A DNA stretch of 14,037 nt from Opitutia bacterium (lineage in GTDB: Bacteria > Verrucomicrobiota > Verrucomicrobiia > Opitutales > Seribacteraceae): contig JABGUO010000297.1 in NCBI GenBank assembly GCA_018646565.1, forward strand, positions 1 through 14,037, read 5' to 3'. Under the pieces are notes generated by a model that was given only the letters and a program-made list of their open reading frames with translations, had not been told where the DNA came from and made no database searches. Position numbers and translations under genes: made by a program. Shown here piece after piece: positions 1 to 7,962 of the stretch (position 1 is its first letter; each line of letters opens with the position of its first letter).

Positions 1-882
1 AACTTGCCGACTGTCTGGACCAATGTCCTGGCGGCGTGGGCAATCAATGCGACTGCCAGTTCAACATTTAAAATCATGCCAGAAGTTTGTGATTTTGCTT
101 TTTTTGACTGGAACACTTTTGTCTACTTACTCATCGGTTCGAGCCTAATTTATGCAGGGGGTTGCACCTTGAATGATGCCTTTGATCAAGATTTCGACCA
201 AACGCACAACCCCAAACGCCCATTGCCAAGCGGTTCCATATCAGCCCAGACCGTTTGGATTCTCGGCAGCCTGGAACTCATCCTAGGAGGGATTTTTTTG
301 GTAATGGCAGCGGGGTGTGAAAAGACTTGGGTATTCGCTCTGATTGCTTCGGTACTCTTTTATGATTACATTCATAAAAAATGGGCCGGGGGAATTATAA
401 TCATGGGAGGATGCCGATTTTTTCTCTGGCTTGTCGCGGCAACCGCAGCAGGAAAATCTGAACTGGCACCCCAGAGCTTGATTTGGGCATCTGTTCTTGC
501 CTCCTACATTATTGGAATAAGTTGGTTCGCTCGTGGAGAATCCCGAAAGAAAACAGAACCGGTTCAATACTCAATAATCCTGCTCTTTTCCACCCCACTG
601 ATGGCCCTCGCTCTTTTGGTATATTGGAATCAACTCGATCCCATTCGAGTATTTTTATGCAACCTGACCGGTCTGCTGGTTGCGTGGATTGCCTTTAGTT
701 CAATCTTACTCATGAGAGAGGAAAAAAAAGGGGCCATTGGTCAGGGCGTTTCTCGGTTGCTTGCAGGGATTTGTGCATTGGATGCAACCGCCCTATCATT
801 CTATGCACCAAGCCTGATTGCGCCCTGTCTCTGTTGTTTATCGATCGCTGTTTTAATGCAAAAGAAGTTTGCGGCGACATGA
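1..882 (+). CDS. eboC: UbiA-family prenyltransferase-like membrane protein, EboC-like (5' partial)
   Basis: The frame is open from the first base, and the opening residues NLPTVWTNVLA are the conserved start region of UbiA-type proteins, so the true start lies just upstream of the window. Numbering from the TTG at base 4, the first Asp-rich motif is intact (N57-D58, D61, D63, D65), followed by the NPKRPLPSG stretch at 69-77. A second motif, YDYIHK at 120-125, is followed by MGGCR at 134-138. About eight hydrophobic segments cover the protein, so it is an integral membrane protein. UbiA enzymes move a prenyl group onto an acceptor; the EboC acceptor is not known. The stop is 22 bases before the cyclase gene, and the neighbours (cyclase, then phosphodiesterase-like protein) match the ebo cluster, which is why I call it EboC rather than UbiA or a chlorophyll/haem-related prenyltransferase. 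The UbiA family call is firm; the Ebo assignment rests on context plus recalled family motifs. Confidence 0.85.
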   Translation, partial: NLPTVWTNVLAAWAINATASSTFKIMPEVCDFAFFDWNTFVYLLIGSSLIYAGGCTLNDAFDQDFDQTHNPKRPLPSGSISAQTVWILGSLELILGGIFLVMAAGCEKTWVFALIASVLFYDYIHKKWAGGIIIMGGCRFFLWLVAATAAGKSELAPQSLIWASVLASYIIGISWFARGESRKKTEPVQYSIILLFSTPLMALALLVYWNQLDPIRVFLCNLTGLLVAWIAFSSILLMREEKKGAIGQGVSRLLAGICALDATALSFYAPSLIAPCLCCLSIAVLMQKKFAAT

Positions 883-904
883 TACTCTGAATAGATTTTG
901 AAGC

Positions 905-2092
905 ATGAATTCATCTTACTCTTACATTCGAAAAAACATTCGCCTGGAATGTTCGCACAAGGTGTATTTTACCAAAGAATCATTTTCTACCAAAAATGAT
1001 ACTTTAGCCGAAATCCTTCAACCCCATCGAGAAGGTATTAAAACCAAGGCATTGGTTTTTGTGGATGAAGGAATAATCGATGGTAATCCCAATTTACTTG
1101 AACATATAGCAAGTTATTTCCGCTCGCGGGACGATCGTATTAACTTAGTGTGTTCTCCCCAGTTCATTCAGGGGGGAGAACCGGCAAAGAATGATTGGTC
1201 TCTGGTGGAGAAAATATGGGAATTACTAAACCGGTATTCCATGTGCCGACATTCCTATGTGATCGTGATTGGAGGGGGTGCCGCACTTGACCTGGTTGGC
1301 TTTGCTGCCTCAACCGCACACCGCGGGGTTCGGTTGGTGCGATTTCCCACCACAACACTGAGCCAAGGAGATGGTGGAGTCGGGGTGAAAAATGGAGTTA
1401 ATTATTTTGGAAAAAAGAATTGGATTGGTACCTTTTCTGTTCCTGAGGCAGTGGTGAATGACTTTAACTTTCTTCTGGGACTACCCCACTCCCAAAAACG
1501 AGCAGGTTATGTGGAAGCGATCAAAGTAGCGTTAATACGAGACCGGTCATTTTTTGAATTTATTGAAGAAAATGCAGAAAATCTTTCTTCTTTTAATGAA
1601 AACCTACTCGAACAAGTGATCAAAAAGAGTGCGGCTCTCCATCTCGATCATATTGCCAGTTCGGGCGACCCTTTTGAAAAAGGCTCTGCCCGACCACTCG
1701 ACTTTGGACACTGGGTCGCCCATAAGCTCGAACAAATATCCGACTTTAAAATTGGTCACGGAGAAGCCGTTGCAATTGGGTTGGCAGTCGACTTGACTTA
1801 TTCCGCACTGGTGGGATTAGTAAAAGCAAAAACTACCGAACGCATTTTATGCCTTTTGGAAGCACTCGGTTTTCCCCTCTACCACGATCTCTTAAATGAG
1901 ATTTCCGCGAATGGAAATCGAGTCATTCTTGAGGGTCTCGAGGAGTTTCGCGAGCACTTGGGAGGAGAACTTACGATTACTTTAATCCAGGGAATTGGAG
2001 AGGGGATTGAAGTCCATGCGATGGATCGTAAGATCATTCTTGATGCTGTCCGCGATTTAAATAATCGCCACATATCCCTACGAAATGCCTGA
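905..2092 (+). CDS. eboD: Sugar phosphate cyclase of the 3-dehydroquinate synthase superfamily, EboD-like
   Basis: The 395-residue protein has the full cyclase layout. An NAD-binding glycine motif GGG lies at 123-125 with D129, then RG at 140-141, PTT at 148-150, the Lys162 region, and KKNWIG at 170-175. The expected three metal ligands are Glu204 (GYVEAIK), His269 (LDFGHW) and His285 (GHGEA). Family members cyclise a sugar phosphate through an NAD- and metal-dependent oxidation, elimination, reduction and aldol sequence in the cytoplasm. Two things argue against a housekeeping AroB: Asp266 stands where AroB normally has Asn in its LNFGHT motif, followed by WVAHKLE rather than TFGHAIE, and the gene sits between UbiA-like and phosphatase-superfamily genes. 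The substrate is unknown; a 7-carbon sugar phosphate such as sedoheptulose 7-phosphate is one possibility. The ATG at 905 has no clear Shine-Dalgarno sequence. The stop overlaps the next start by one base (TGATG), suggesting coupled translation. Confidence 0.88.
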   Translation: MNSSYSYIRKNIRLECSHKVYFTKESFSTKNDTLAEILQPHREGIKTKALVFVDEGIIDGNPNLLEHIASYFRSRDDRINLVCSPQFIQGGEPAKNDWSLVEKIWELLNRYSMCRHSYVIVIGGGAALDLVGFAASTAHRGVRLVRFPTTTLSQGDGGVGVKNGVNYFGKKNWIGTFSVPEAVVNDFNFLLGLPHSQKRAGYVEAIKVALIRDRSFFEFIEENAENLSSFNENLLEQVIKKSAALHLDHIASSGDPFEKGSARPLDFGHWVAHKLEQISDFKIGHGEAVAIGLAVDLTYSALVGLVKAKTTERILCLLEALGFPLYHDLLNEISANGNRVILEGLEEFREHLGGELTITLIQGIGEGIEVHAMDRKIILDAVRDLNNRHISLRNA

Positions 2093-3498
2093 TGAATAGC
2101 ACGCCCAAGAACAGCCCCCGGACGGCTGTTCTTAATCTGGTTGGACTTTGTGGCAGGCACCTCGGGAAACATACACCAAACCTAGTTGCCTTTGCAGAAA
2201 AGCACAAAGGCTATCAGGTCATTGAACCCGTCCTGCCTGCCCTGACCTGTTCGGCTCAATCGACCTACCTTACCGGGAAGCTTCCAAACAGTCATGGAAT
2301 TGTAGCCAATGGTTGGTACGACCGGGAATTAAATGAGCACCATTTTTGGAAACAGTCCAATCGTTTAGTAAAAGGTACAAAAATATGGGATATACTTCGG
2401 GAAGAAAATCCGGGGTTTTCATGTGCAAACCTATTTTGGTGGTATAACATGCATTCCTCCGTGGATTATGCGATCACACCCCGCCCCCTATACCGGGCAG
2501 ATGGACTGAAAACTTTTGATATTCATACTCAACCCATGAACCTTCGAGAAAAGATCAAGGCGGACTTGGGCGAATTTCCATTTCATGGATTCTGGGGACC
2601 GCGTGCGGGGATTGATTCTTCCAATTGGATCGCCGAGTCGGCCAAATGGACAGAAGAAAAAAACACCCCCGATCTATCACTCGTTTATTTACCCCACCTC
2701 GATTATGACCTCCAACGCTTGGGTCCGAACGATCCTAGTATTGCCACTGCACTGCGCGATTTAGATCGAGTGGCGGGAGATTTAATTTCTTTTTATGAAA
2801 AGAAGGGCATTCAAGTACTCCTACTTTCTGAATATGGAATTTCGGAAGTAAACCATGTAATCTACCCCAATCGTGAATTCCGAAAAAAAGGATGGCTTAG
2901 TATTAAAGATGAACTCGGACTGGAATATCTTGATTGTGGCGGTTCGAAGGCTTTTGCTATTACCGACCATCAGGTCGTACATGTATACCTTTCCGATCAA
3001 TCCAGTTCATTTCGAAACGAAGTCCGTTCCTGTCTTGAAAACATGGAAGGTGTGGACCGCGTCCTCGATTTGGAATCAAAAAAAGAAATTGGGCTCAATC
3101 ACGAGCGAGCGGGTGACCTCGTGGCGTTTTCCAACGAAAACTCCTGGTTTGCTTATTACCATTGGGAAGACGATGCCCTTGCTCCAGATTTTGCTCGGTG
3201 TATCGATGTCCATCGAAAATATGGGTATGATCCAGCCGAACTTTTTGTGGATCCGACTCTCTCCTTTCCCTCGCTTCAAGTTGCCCGGAAATTACTAGGG
3301 AAAAAATTGGGATTCCGAACTAATATGAATCTCATTCCACTCGATGCAAGCCTGGTCAAAGGAAGTCATGGCACACGGACGAAAGATGCCCTTGATTGGC
3401 CGATTATTTTAGGTCATGGAATCAAACCATCCAGTTCTCCCCTTCAGTCTACTGAAGTCATGAATTGTATGTTGAGACTTTGTAAGGCAGAAAGATAA
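2092..3498 (+). CDS. eboF: Alkaline-phosphatase-superfamily (nucleotide pyrophosphatase-like) protein, EboF-like
   Basis: The 468-residue protein resembles the type I phosphodiesterase/nucleotide pyrophosphatase branch of the alkaline phosphatase superfamily. Visible landmarks are a Thr52 in PALTCSAQSTYLTG (49-62), where the nucleophile is expected, NSHGI at 66-70, WWYNM at 116-120, TPRPLY at 129-134, YLPHLDYDLQ at 199-208 with His202 and Asp204, DHQ at 292-294, a DFARCIDVHRK stretch at 366-376, and His426 in KGSHGT. The usual N-terminal metal-binding Asp is not seen (LNLVGLCGR at 14-22), and the canonical SDHGM motif reads SEYGI at 246-250. I recall similar wording in EboF-type homologues, so this may be a family trait rather than decay. 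No signal peptide is visible, so it is probably cytoplasmic. It overlaps eboD by one base, and by context it would act on the product of the cyclase/prenyltransferase pathway. Catalytic activity is not certain. Confidence 0.82.
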   Translation: MNSTPKNSPRTAVLNLVGLCGRHLGKHTPNLVAFAEKHKGYQVIEPVLPALTCSAQSTYLTGKLPNSHGIVANGWYDRELNEHHFWKQSNRLVKGTKIWDILREENPGFSCANLFWWYNMHSSVDYAITPRPLYRADGLKTFDIHTQPMNLREKIKADLGEFPFHGFWGPRAGIDSSNWIAESAKWTEEKNTPDLSLVYLPHLDYDLQRLGPNDPSIATALRDLDRVAGDLISFYEKKGIQVLLLSEYGISEVNHVIYPNREFRKKGWLSIKDELGLEYLDCGGSKAFAITDHQVVHVYLSDQSSSFRNEVRSCLENMEGVDRVLDLESKKEIGLNHERAGDLVAFSNENSWFAYYHWEDDALAPDFARCIDVHRKYGYDPAELFVDPTLSFPSLQVARKLLGKKLGFRTNMNLIPLDASLVKGSHGTRTKDALDWPIILGHGIKPSSSPLQSTEVMNCMLRLCKAER

Positions 3499-3617
3499 TA
3501 AGTCCTTCATATTTTATATAAAAAAGGCAATTTTATGATTGCTACTCAAAATGATGTAATCAAAAACGAAATATTATCTTATTTTTCCGCTCTTCTTAAT
3601 TCGAACCAAAATCTCAC
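3499..3617 (+). promoter_or_regulatory. AT-rich spacer between the ebo genes and moxR; probable promoter region, no site resolved
   Basis: This is the only gap over 30 bases in the window and holds no gene. It is very AT-rich and includes the perfect 12-base palindrome TTTTATATAAAA at 3512-3523 and a TATTAT hexamer at 3572-3577 that could serve as a -10 box. No convincing -35 box was found at the right distance from it. A weak 5-bp inverted repeat (GCAAT at 3527-3531, ATTGC at 3538-3542) is not followed by a T run on the + strand, so it is not a good terminator for the upstream operon. The call of a promoter is an inference from position: upstream genes are fused by short gaps and overlaps, and the downstream genes likewise. 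Confidence 0.35.
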
Positions 3618-4643
3618 ATGAGCCCAGCCCAAAAAAAACCGATTAATGACGAAGAAATGGCCCAAAAACTGGTGCTTGCCTACGAAAAAATTAAAGCCCA
3701 GGTCCACCAGGTAATCGTCGGTCAGGATGCGGTCCTTGACCAACTATTAATCGCGATGCTCGCCCGGGGACATTGCCTGTTGGAAGGAGTTCCTGGACTT
3801 GCTAAGACTCTCATGATTCGGTCTCTCGCACAGGCAATTGAATTAAGTTTTCGAAGAATACAGTTTACCCCCGATCTGATGCCTGCCGATATTACAGGAA
3901 CCGATATTATACAGGAGGATAAAAAGACCGGACATCGCGAACTAGTTTTTGATAAAGGACCCATTTTTAGTCAAATCATTCTAGCCGATGAGATTAACCG
4001 GACACCTCCCAAAACTCAGGCTGCATTGCTCGAAGCGATGCAGGAACACGATGTGACAGTGGGGGGTAAAACTTATCATTTGGAAGAGCCCTTTTTTGTA
4101 CTTGCAACGCAAAACCCAATTGAACAGGAAGGCACCTATCCACTCCCTGAAGCACAACGCGATCGGTTTTTATTTCAGATCATCGTGGACTATCCAACCC
4201 GTGAAGAAGAAAGGCAAATTGTGGAGCAAACCACTTCCACATTTGAATCAAAACTGGAACCGGTCATTGATGGGCCCTCTTTAATCGAGTGCCAGGAAAC
4301 CGTACGAAAAGTTCCGGTTCCGGATCATGTTTACGACTTCGTACTTGAACTGGTTCGCAGTGCACGGCCCAAGGAAGAAAACGCAGCAGCCTGGGTAAAG
4401 GATTTGATTGATTGGGGACCCGGTCCCCGCGCATGCCAACAACTCATACTCGGTGCAAAAGTTCGGGCATTACTAAATGGACGTTTTCATGCCAAGATTG
4501 AAGATGTAACTGCCTTGGCACATCCTGTATTAAGGCACCGAATTGTTCCCACTTTTAATGCCGAGGCAGAGGGAATAAGCGTGGACTCATTGATTGACCG
4601 TCTCATTGAAGAAGTACCGACAAAGAAAGAAACCGTTTTATAG
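3618..4643 (+). CDS. MoxR-family AAA+ ATPase
   Basis: The 341-residue protein is of normal MoxR length. The Walker A motif GVPGLAKT is at 57-64, the Walker B region ILADEIN at 121-127 with Asp124 and Glu125, and the sensor 1 region ATQNP at 163-167, followed by the MoxR hallmark [16 protein letters not shown] at 169-184 with candidate arginine finger residues Arg181 and Arg183. A GPGPRA motif in the C-terminal lid matches the sensor 2 position. MoxR proteins are cytoplasmic ATP-driven chaperones that work with VWA-domain partners to mature or insert target proteins. Here the likely partner is the DUF58 protein starting 29 bases downstream. The ATG at 3618 has no Shine-Dalgarno sequence. It is kept because the N-terminal helix is conserved in style and the next ATG (3657) would remove part of it. 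A run of eight A lies at codons 5-7. The family call is firm; the cellular target is unknown. Confidence 0.95.
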   Translation: MSPAQKKPINDEEMAQKLVLAYEKIKAQVHQVIVGQDAVLDQLLIAMLARGHCLLEGVPGLAKTLMIRSLAQAIELSFRRIQFTPDLMPADITGTDIIQEDKKTGHRELVFDKGPIFSQIILADEINRTPPKTQAALLEAMQEHDVTVGGKTYHLEEPFFVLATQNPIEQEGTYPLPEAQRDRFLFQIIVDYPTREEERQIVEQTTSTFESKLEPVIDGPSLIECQETVRKVPVPDHVYDFVLELVRSARPKEENAAAWVKDLIDWGPGPRACQQLILGAKVRALLNGRFHAKIEDVTALAHPVLRHRIVPTFNAEAEGISVDSLIDRLIEEVPTKKETVL

Positions 4644-4672
4644 TCCTCTCCTTGCACTCCAAGTTACTCTAG

Positions 4673-5593
4673 ATGGCCGGCACATCCGACTTTCTTGACC
4701 CCCAGGAACTTTCCCTCCTCGCCAAGCATCAGGTGCTTGCCAAACGAGTGGTGGAAGGGTTCTGTTCCGGACTTCATCGCTCCCCTCATAAGGGCTTCAG
4801 TGTTGAATTTAAACAACACCGGGCTTACACACCAGGGGATGAAATTCGCAGACTGGACTGGAAAGTATTTGGAAAAACCGATCGTTTTTTTATTCGTGAA
4901 TACGAAGAGGAAACAAACCTTCGATGTAACTTACTTCTCGATGCAAGTGGCTCGATGGGATACAAGGGCGACCGGGCGATCAGCCAAACCAAGCTGGATT
5001 ATGCATCCCGGATGGCCGCCTGCCTCGCTTATTTAATCCTCAGGCAAACCGATAGCGTAGGACTTACTGTTTTTGATGAAAAAGTCCGGTCCCAACTTCC
5101 CGTTCGTGGTGGTCCTTCCCATGTAAAAAATATTATAGATATTCTAGCTTCTACAAAAGTGGGGGGTGAGACTGACCTCGGATCTGTTTTCCATGAACTC
5201 GCCCCAAAAATAAAACGGCGTGGATTACTCGTTCTTTTTTCGGACTGTTTTGGTGATCTCGAATCCACTATTAAAGGACTCGCACACTTCCGGCACGCCC
5301 AACACGATATTGTGATTTTTCAAATTTGGGACCGTGATGAACTTGATTTCCCTTTTCAAAACTGGACACGGTTTGAATGCTTGGAACAAAATGGATTGAA
5401 ACACACGGTGGATCCAAAGCATCTTCGGGAAGCTTATTTAAAAAACCTCAATGACTTTCGGGATGGATTAACTAAAGGATGTCATCGAAATCGAATCTCA
5501 TTGGTATCGATGGTTACCGACCAACCCTATACCGATGGCCTTGGGGCGTTTCTTGCCGCTCGAAATAAAATTAGAAGGCCAGGTAAAATATGA
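4673..5593 (+). CDS. DUF58 protein with VWA domain
   Basis: The 306-residue soluble protein begins with the DUF58 signature: GLHRSPHKGFSVEF at 33-46, R50, YTPGDEIRRLDWK at 52-64, then FIREYEEE at 73-80. A VWA domain follows with all MIDAS metal-site positions present: D90, S92 and S94 of DASGSM, Thr167 of GETDLG, and Asp191 of FSDCFG. No membrane segment is visible, so it should be cytoplasmic. DUF58 proteins are regular partners of MoxR ATPases, probably as substrate adaptors; that role is from family knowledge. It lies 29 bases after moxR and its stop overlaps the next start by four bases (ATGA at 5590-5593), so translation of the next gene is probably coupled. The ATG at 4673 has no Shine-Dalgarno sequence, but the N-terminal residues before the signature are typical of the family. 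Confidence 0.93.
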   Translation: MAGTSDFLDPQELSLLAKHQVLAKRVVEGFCSGLHRSPHKGFSVEFKQHRAYTPGDEIRRLDWKVFGKTDRFFIREYEEETNLRCNLLLDASGSMGYKGDRAISQTKLDYASRMAACLAYLILRQTDSVGLTVFDEKVRSQLPVRGGPSHVKNIIDILASTKVGGETDLGSVFHELAPKIKRRGLLVLFSDCFGDLESTIKGLAHFRHAQHDIVIFQIWDRDELDFPFQNWTRFECLEQNGLKHTVDPKHLREAYLKNLNDFRDGLTKGCHRNRISLVSMVTDQPYTDGLGAFLAARNKIRRPGKI

Positions 5594-7962
5594 CTTTCCT
5601 CAATGGAATTCTCGCTTTTGGAGCAATTGCGGCACTGGTTCCTTTACTCATTCATTTATTGAACCGTAGTCGGTTTAAAGTAGTCGCATGGGGTGCTATT
5701 CATTTGCTCGAATCTGTCTTACGTAAAAACCGGAAGCAGGTACAACTTGAACAAATTATTCTGCTCATTATTCGTTGCATCATTCCAATTCTTCTCGCCC
5801 TTGCACTCGCGCGTATGGTCGTCACGGAATGGGGACCTTTTTTAAACCGTATTATTCTTCCTCTGGTCGCTCTTGGATTTTTAATCTTAGTTGCCCTACT
5901 CCCCCGAGCCAGAATTTTTTGGGGCACACTTTGTGCATGTATATTATTATATATCCTGGGAGCGGAAACGGGAATTATTCCAAATCCAAATAGCCAGGAC
6001 TCCGTTCGGGCTCTTTCCGGAGATGTTCCCTCCTCCACTGTCGTTTTGTTAGACGACAGTTTTTCAATGAATGCCCAAAACGGTTTTTCCCAGGCCCGTA
6101 CATTTTCAACTTCACTGCTCAATGAACTTGGGAAAGGATCGGAAGCGTCAGTCATTAGAATGGGCGGTTCCCCTGCCCCACTTTTCGCAAAACCCACTTC
6201 CGAAAAGGACACACTTGCCCAACGAACTCATTTATTAAAAGCACAGAGCGACCGGATCCCATTACTGGATGCTCTGGACGAAGCACTTGGAGCCATTCAT
6301 TCGGGCAAAAATCCAAAAAAGGAAATTATCCTTCTTTCTGATTTCAGAAAATCAGATTGGGAAAACCTCGATCTTGCTGCTTTGTCTTCCTTTAAAGAAA
6401 GAATGCGGGAAGAGACTATTCAACCTGTTATGACGATTATTGATTGGGGAAAGGATGAAAACCAGAATGTCAGCGTTGAGGAAATCGAATTATCCGCAAC
6501 AACCGTAGGCATCGGGCAAAATATTAAAATTCGGGCGAACCTTCGAAATGGGGGAGATAATGTTTATGAAGGCGATTTGGTGGCCCGCTTATTTATTGAC
6601 GATGCCGACACCCATATTGATGAAGCCATTCTCTCGCTCCCCGCCAAAGAAAGTACTCAGGTTTTATTCACTCATCATTTTAAAGAAGCAGGTTCCCATA
6701 CAATTGGAATTGACCTATCCGTTGCCGACGATCTTCCTCAGGACAACCGTCGGTCTGCTTCAATTAGTGTAATTGATCGATTAGGTGTCCTCCTTATTGA
6801 TGGGGATCCATCCAAAGAATGGCTTCGTGGAGAGACTGATTTTATTAAACTTGCCCTTACTCCCTTCTTCGAATCAGACGAAAAAAAAGAACTGAAAACA
6901 AAGGATCTAATTGATGCTCAAGTAGTATCAGCAAGTAATTTTGACCCCGTTCAAAATTTAAAAGGGCAAAGCCTTGTGGTACTTGCCAATGTTTCCAAAC
7001 TCTCGGAAGAAGGAACCAAGGCAATTGAAACATTTGTTATTGAAGGGGGTGGGCTTTGGATATGTGCGGGCGATCAAATGGATTTGGATTGGTATAATAA
7101 AGAACTCGGAATTGCGGGAACAGGTTTACTTCCCATGCCTTTACTTTCAGAAAAGAAAAAGAATACTAACGAAAGTATTCATACCCGCATTGTATCTTCT
7201 TTTTTCGATCACCCTGCCCTCTCACTTTTTAATGATCCCAGAAATGGAAGCCTTGCCGATGCAGAGATTCAGAATTGGATACAACTCGATGAAAGCCGAG
7301 CAAAACTTGGAAAAAATATTACCGTTCTTGCCCGCCTGGAAACGGGAGATCCTCTGATCGTCGAAAAGAAGTCAGGGGAAGGAGTTGTGCTCTTCTTAGG
7401 CACATCCATTGATACTGATTGGACAAACTTACCCGCCCGTAGTTGCTACCTTCCTCTTACCCAGCAACTCGCATCCTATCTGGCGGATCAAGTCACTCCT
7501 CCACGCAACTTACTTTCCGGTTCGACGATCACTCATTATCTTCCCGAGAATCAATCGGGAGAAAACTTTCAACTCACCCTACCCAATGGACAGGTACGAA
7601 CTCTAGTCGCAAATACAAGGGGTAAAAAAACATTGATTGAATTTACCAACACCCGCCTTCCCGGCATTTACAAACTGAATTCGGAAAATAATGAAGTGGT
7701 TCATTTTGCGGTGGGTTCATCATCCTCCGAATCAAGACTTGAACGATTAACGAAAGAAGAAATTACCGAGAAAACAAAAGGCCTTGCTGAAACAGTTGAT
7801 ATTATTGATGGCACAAATAATAACCCCCTTGCTGCCTATCGAAAACTTGATAGCGAACGAAAATTTGGAAGGGAAACATGGAAGATTTTATTAGGTGCAG
7901 TTCTAGTCTTAATTTTTCTTGAAATCATTTTACAACGAAAATTTGGAAGGGTCGTATTATGA
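5590..7962 (+). CDS. BatA-like membrane protein with VWA-like and glutamine-amidotransferase-like regions
   Basis: The 790-residue protein opens with the BatA/aerotolerance N-terminal domain: a membrane segment at about 5-22 ending in LIHLLNRS, then a helix and second membrane segment at about 56-75 ending LALAR. Two further hydrophobic segments at about 88-104 and 110-125 follow, which the simple BatA layout lacks. A VWA-like core starts with LLDDSFSM at 153-160 (D155, S157, S159) and has a later LLSDF at 248-252; the usual MIDAS Thr is not obvious, with IPLLDAL in that area. A beta-rich, CARDB-like stretch covers roughly 290-390. A GATase-like region runs from about 396 (LGVLLIDGD) past GGGLWICAG near 484-492 to LFLGTSIDTDW near 600. 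One C-terminal membrane helix lies at about 765-782. Most of the chain is probably extracytoplasmic. A modest AGG sequence precedes the start, and both ends overlap neighbours by four bases. The role is presumed to be a membrane partner of the MoxR/DUF58 pair. Confidence 0.85.
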   Translation: MTFLNGILAFGAIAALVPLLIHLLNRSRFKVVAWGAIHLLESVLRKNRKQVQLEQIILLIIRCIIPILLALALARMVVTEWGPFLNRIILPLVALGFLILVALLPRARIFWGTLCACILLYILGAETGIIPNPNSQDSVRALSGDVPSSTVVLLDDSFSMNAQNGFSQARTFSTSLLNELGKGSEASVIRMGGSPAPLFAKPTSEKDTLAQRTHLLKAQSDRIPLLDALDEALGAIHSGKNPKKEIILLSDFRKSDWENLDLAALSSFKERMREETIQPVMTIIDWGKDENQNVSVEEIELSATTVGIGQNIKIRANLRNGGDNVYEGDLVARLFIDDADTHIDEAILSLPAKESTQVLFTHHFKEAGSHTIGIDLSVADDLPQDNRRSASISVIDRLGVLLIDGDPSKEWLRGETDFIKLALTPFFESDEKKELKTKDLIDAQVVSASNFDPVQNLKGQSLVVLANVSKLSEEGTKAIETFVIEGGGLWICAGDQMDLDWYNKELGIAGTGLLPMPLLSEKKKNTNESIHTRIVSSFFDHPALSLFNDPRNGSLADAEIQNWIQLDESRAKLGKNITVLARLETGDPLIVEKKSGEGVVLFLGTSIDTDWTNLPARSCYLPLTQQLASYLADQVTPPRNLLSGSTITHYLPENQSGENFQLTLPNGQVRTLVANTRGKKTLIEFTNTRLPGIYKLNSENNEVVHFAVGSSSSESRLERLTKEEITEKTKGLAETVDIIDGTNNNPLAAYRKLDSERKFGRETWKILLGAVLVLIFLEIILQRKFGRVVL

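Noticed and set aside
905..2092. Housekeeping aroB (shikimate pathway)
   Set aside because: The LDFGHW wording in place of LNFGHT and the UbiA-like and phosphatase-superfamily neighbours fit the ebo cyclase better. Only a check for a second aroB would close the question.
2873..3298. A 141-codon + strand open frame inside the EboF-like gene
   Set aside because: It is out of frame with a gene whose motifs run continuously through the region, and it shows no recognisable domain.
3512..3523. Palindrome TTTTATATAAAA as an operator
   Set aside because: A short all-AT palindrome is expected by chance in so AT-rich a spacer, and there is no regulator gene nearby to pair with it.
3526..3543. Inverted repeat GCAAT/ATTGC, possible terminator
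   Set aside because: The stem is only five pairs and AT-rich, and there is no T run after it on the + strand. On the - strand it is followed by a T run, but no minus-strand gene needs it.
5700..6212. A 170-codon open frame on the - strand
   Set aside because: It lies wholly inside the BatA-like gene, its translation is rich in Ser, Arg and Pro with no domain-like pattern, and the + strand frame is clearly the coding one. Other minus-strand open frames in the window are the same kind of shadow.
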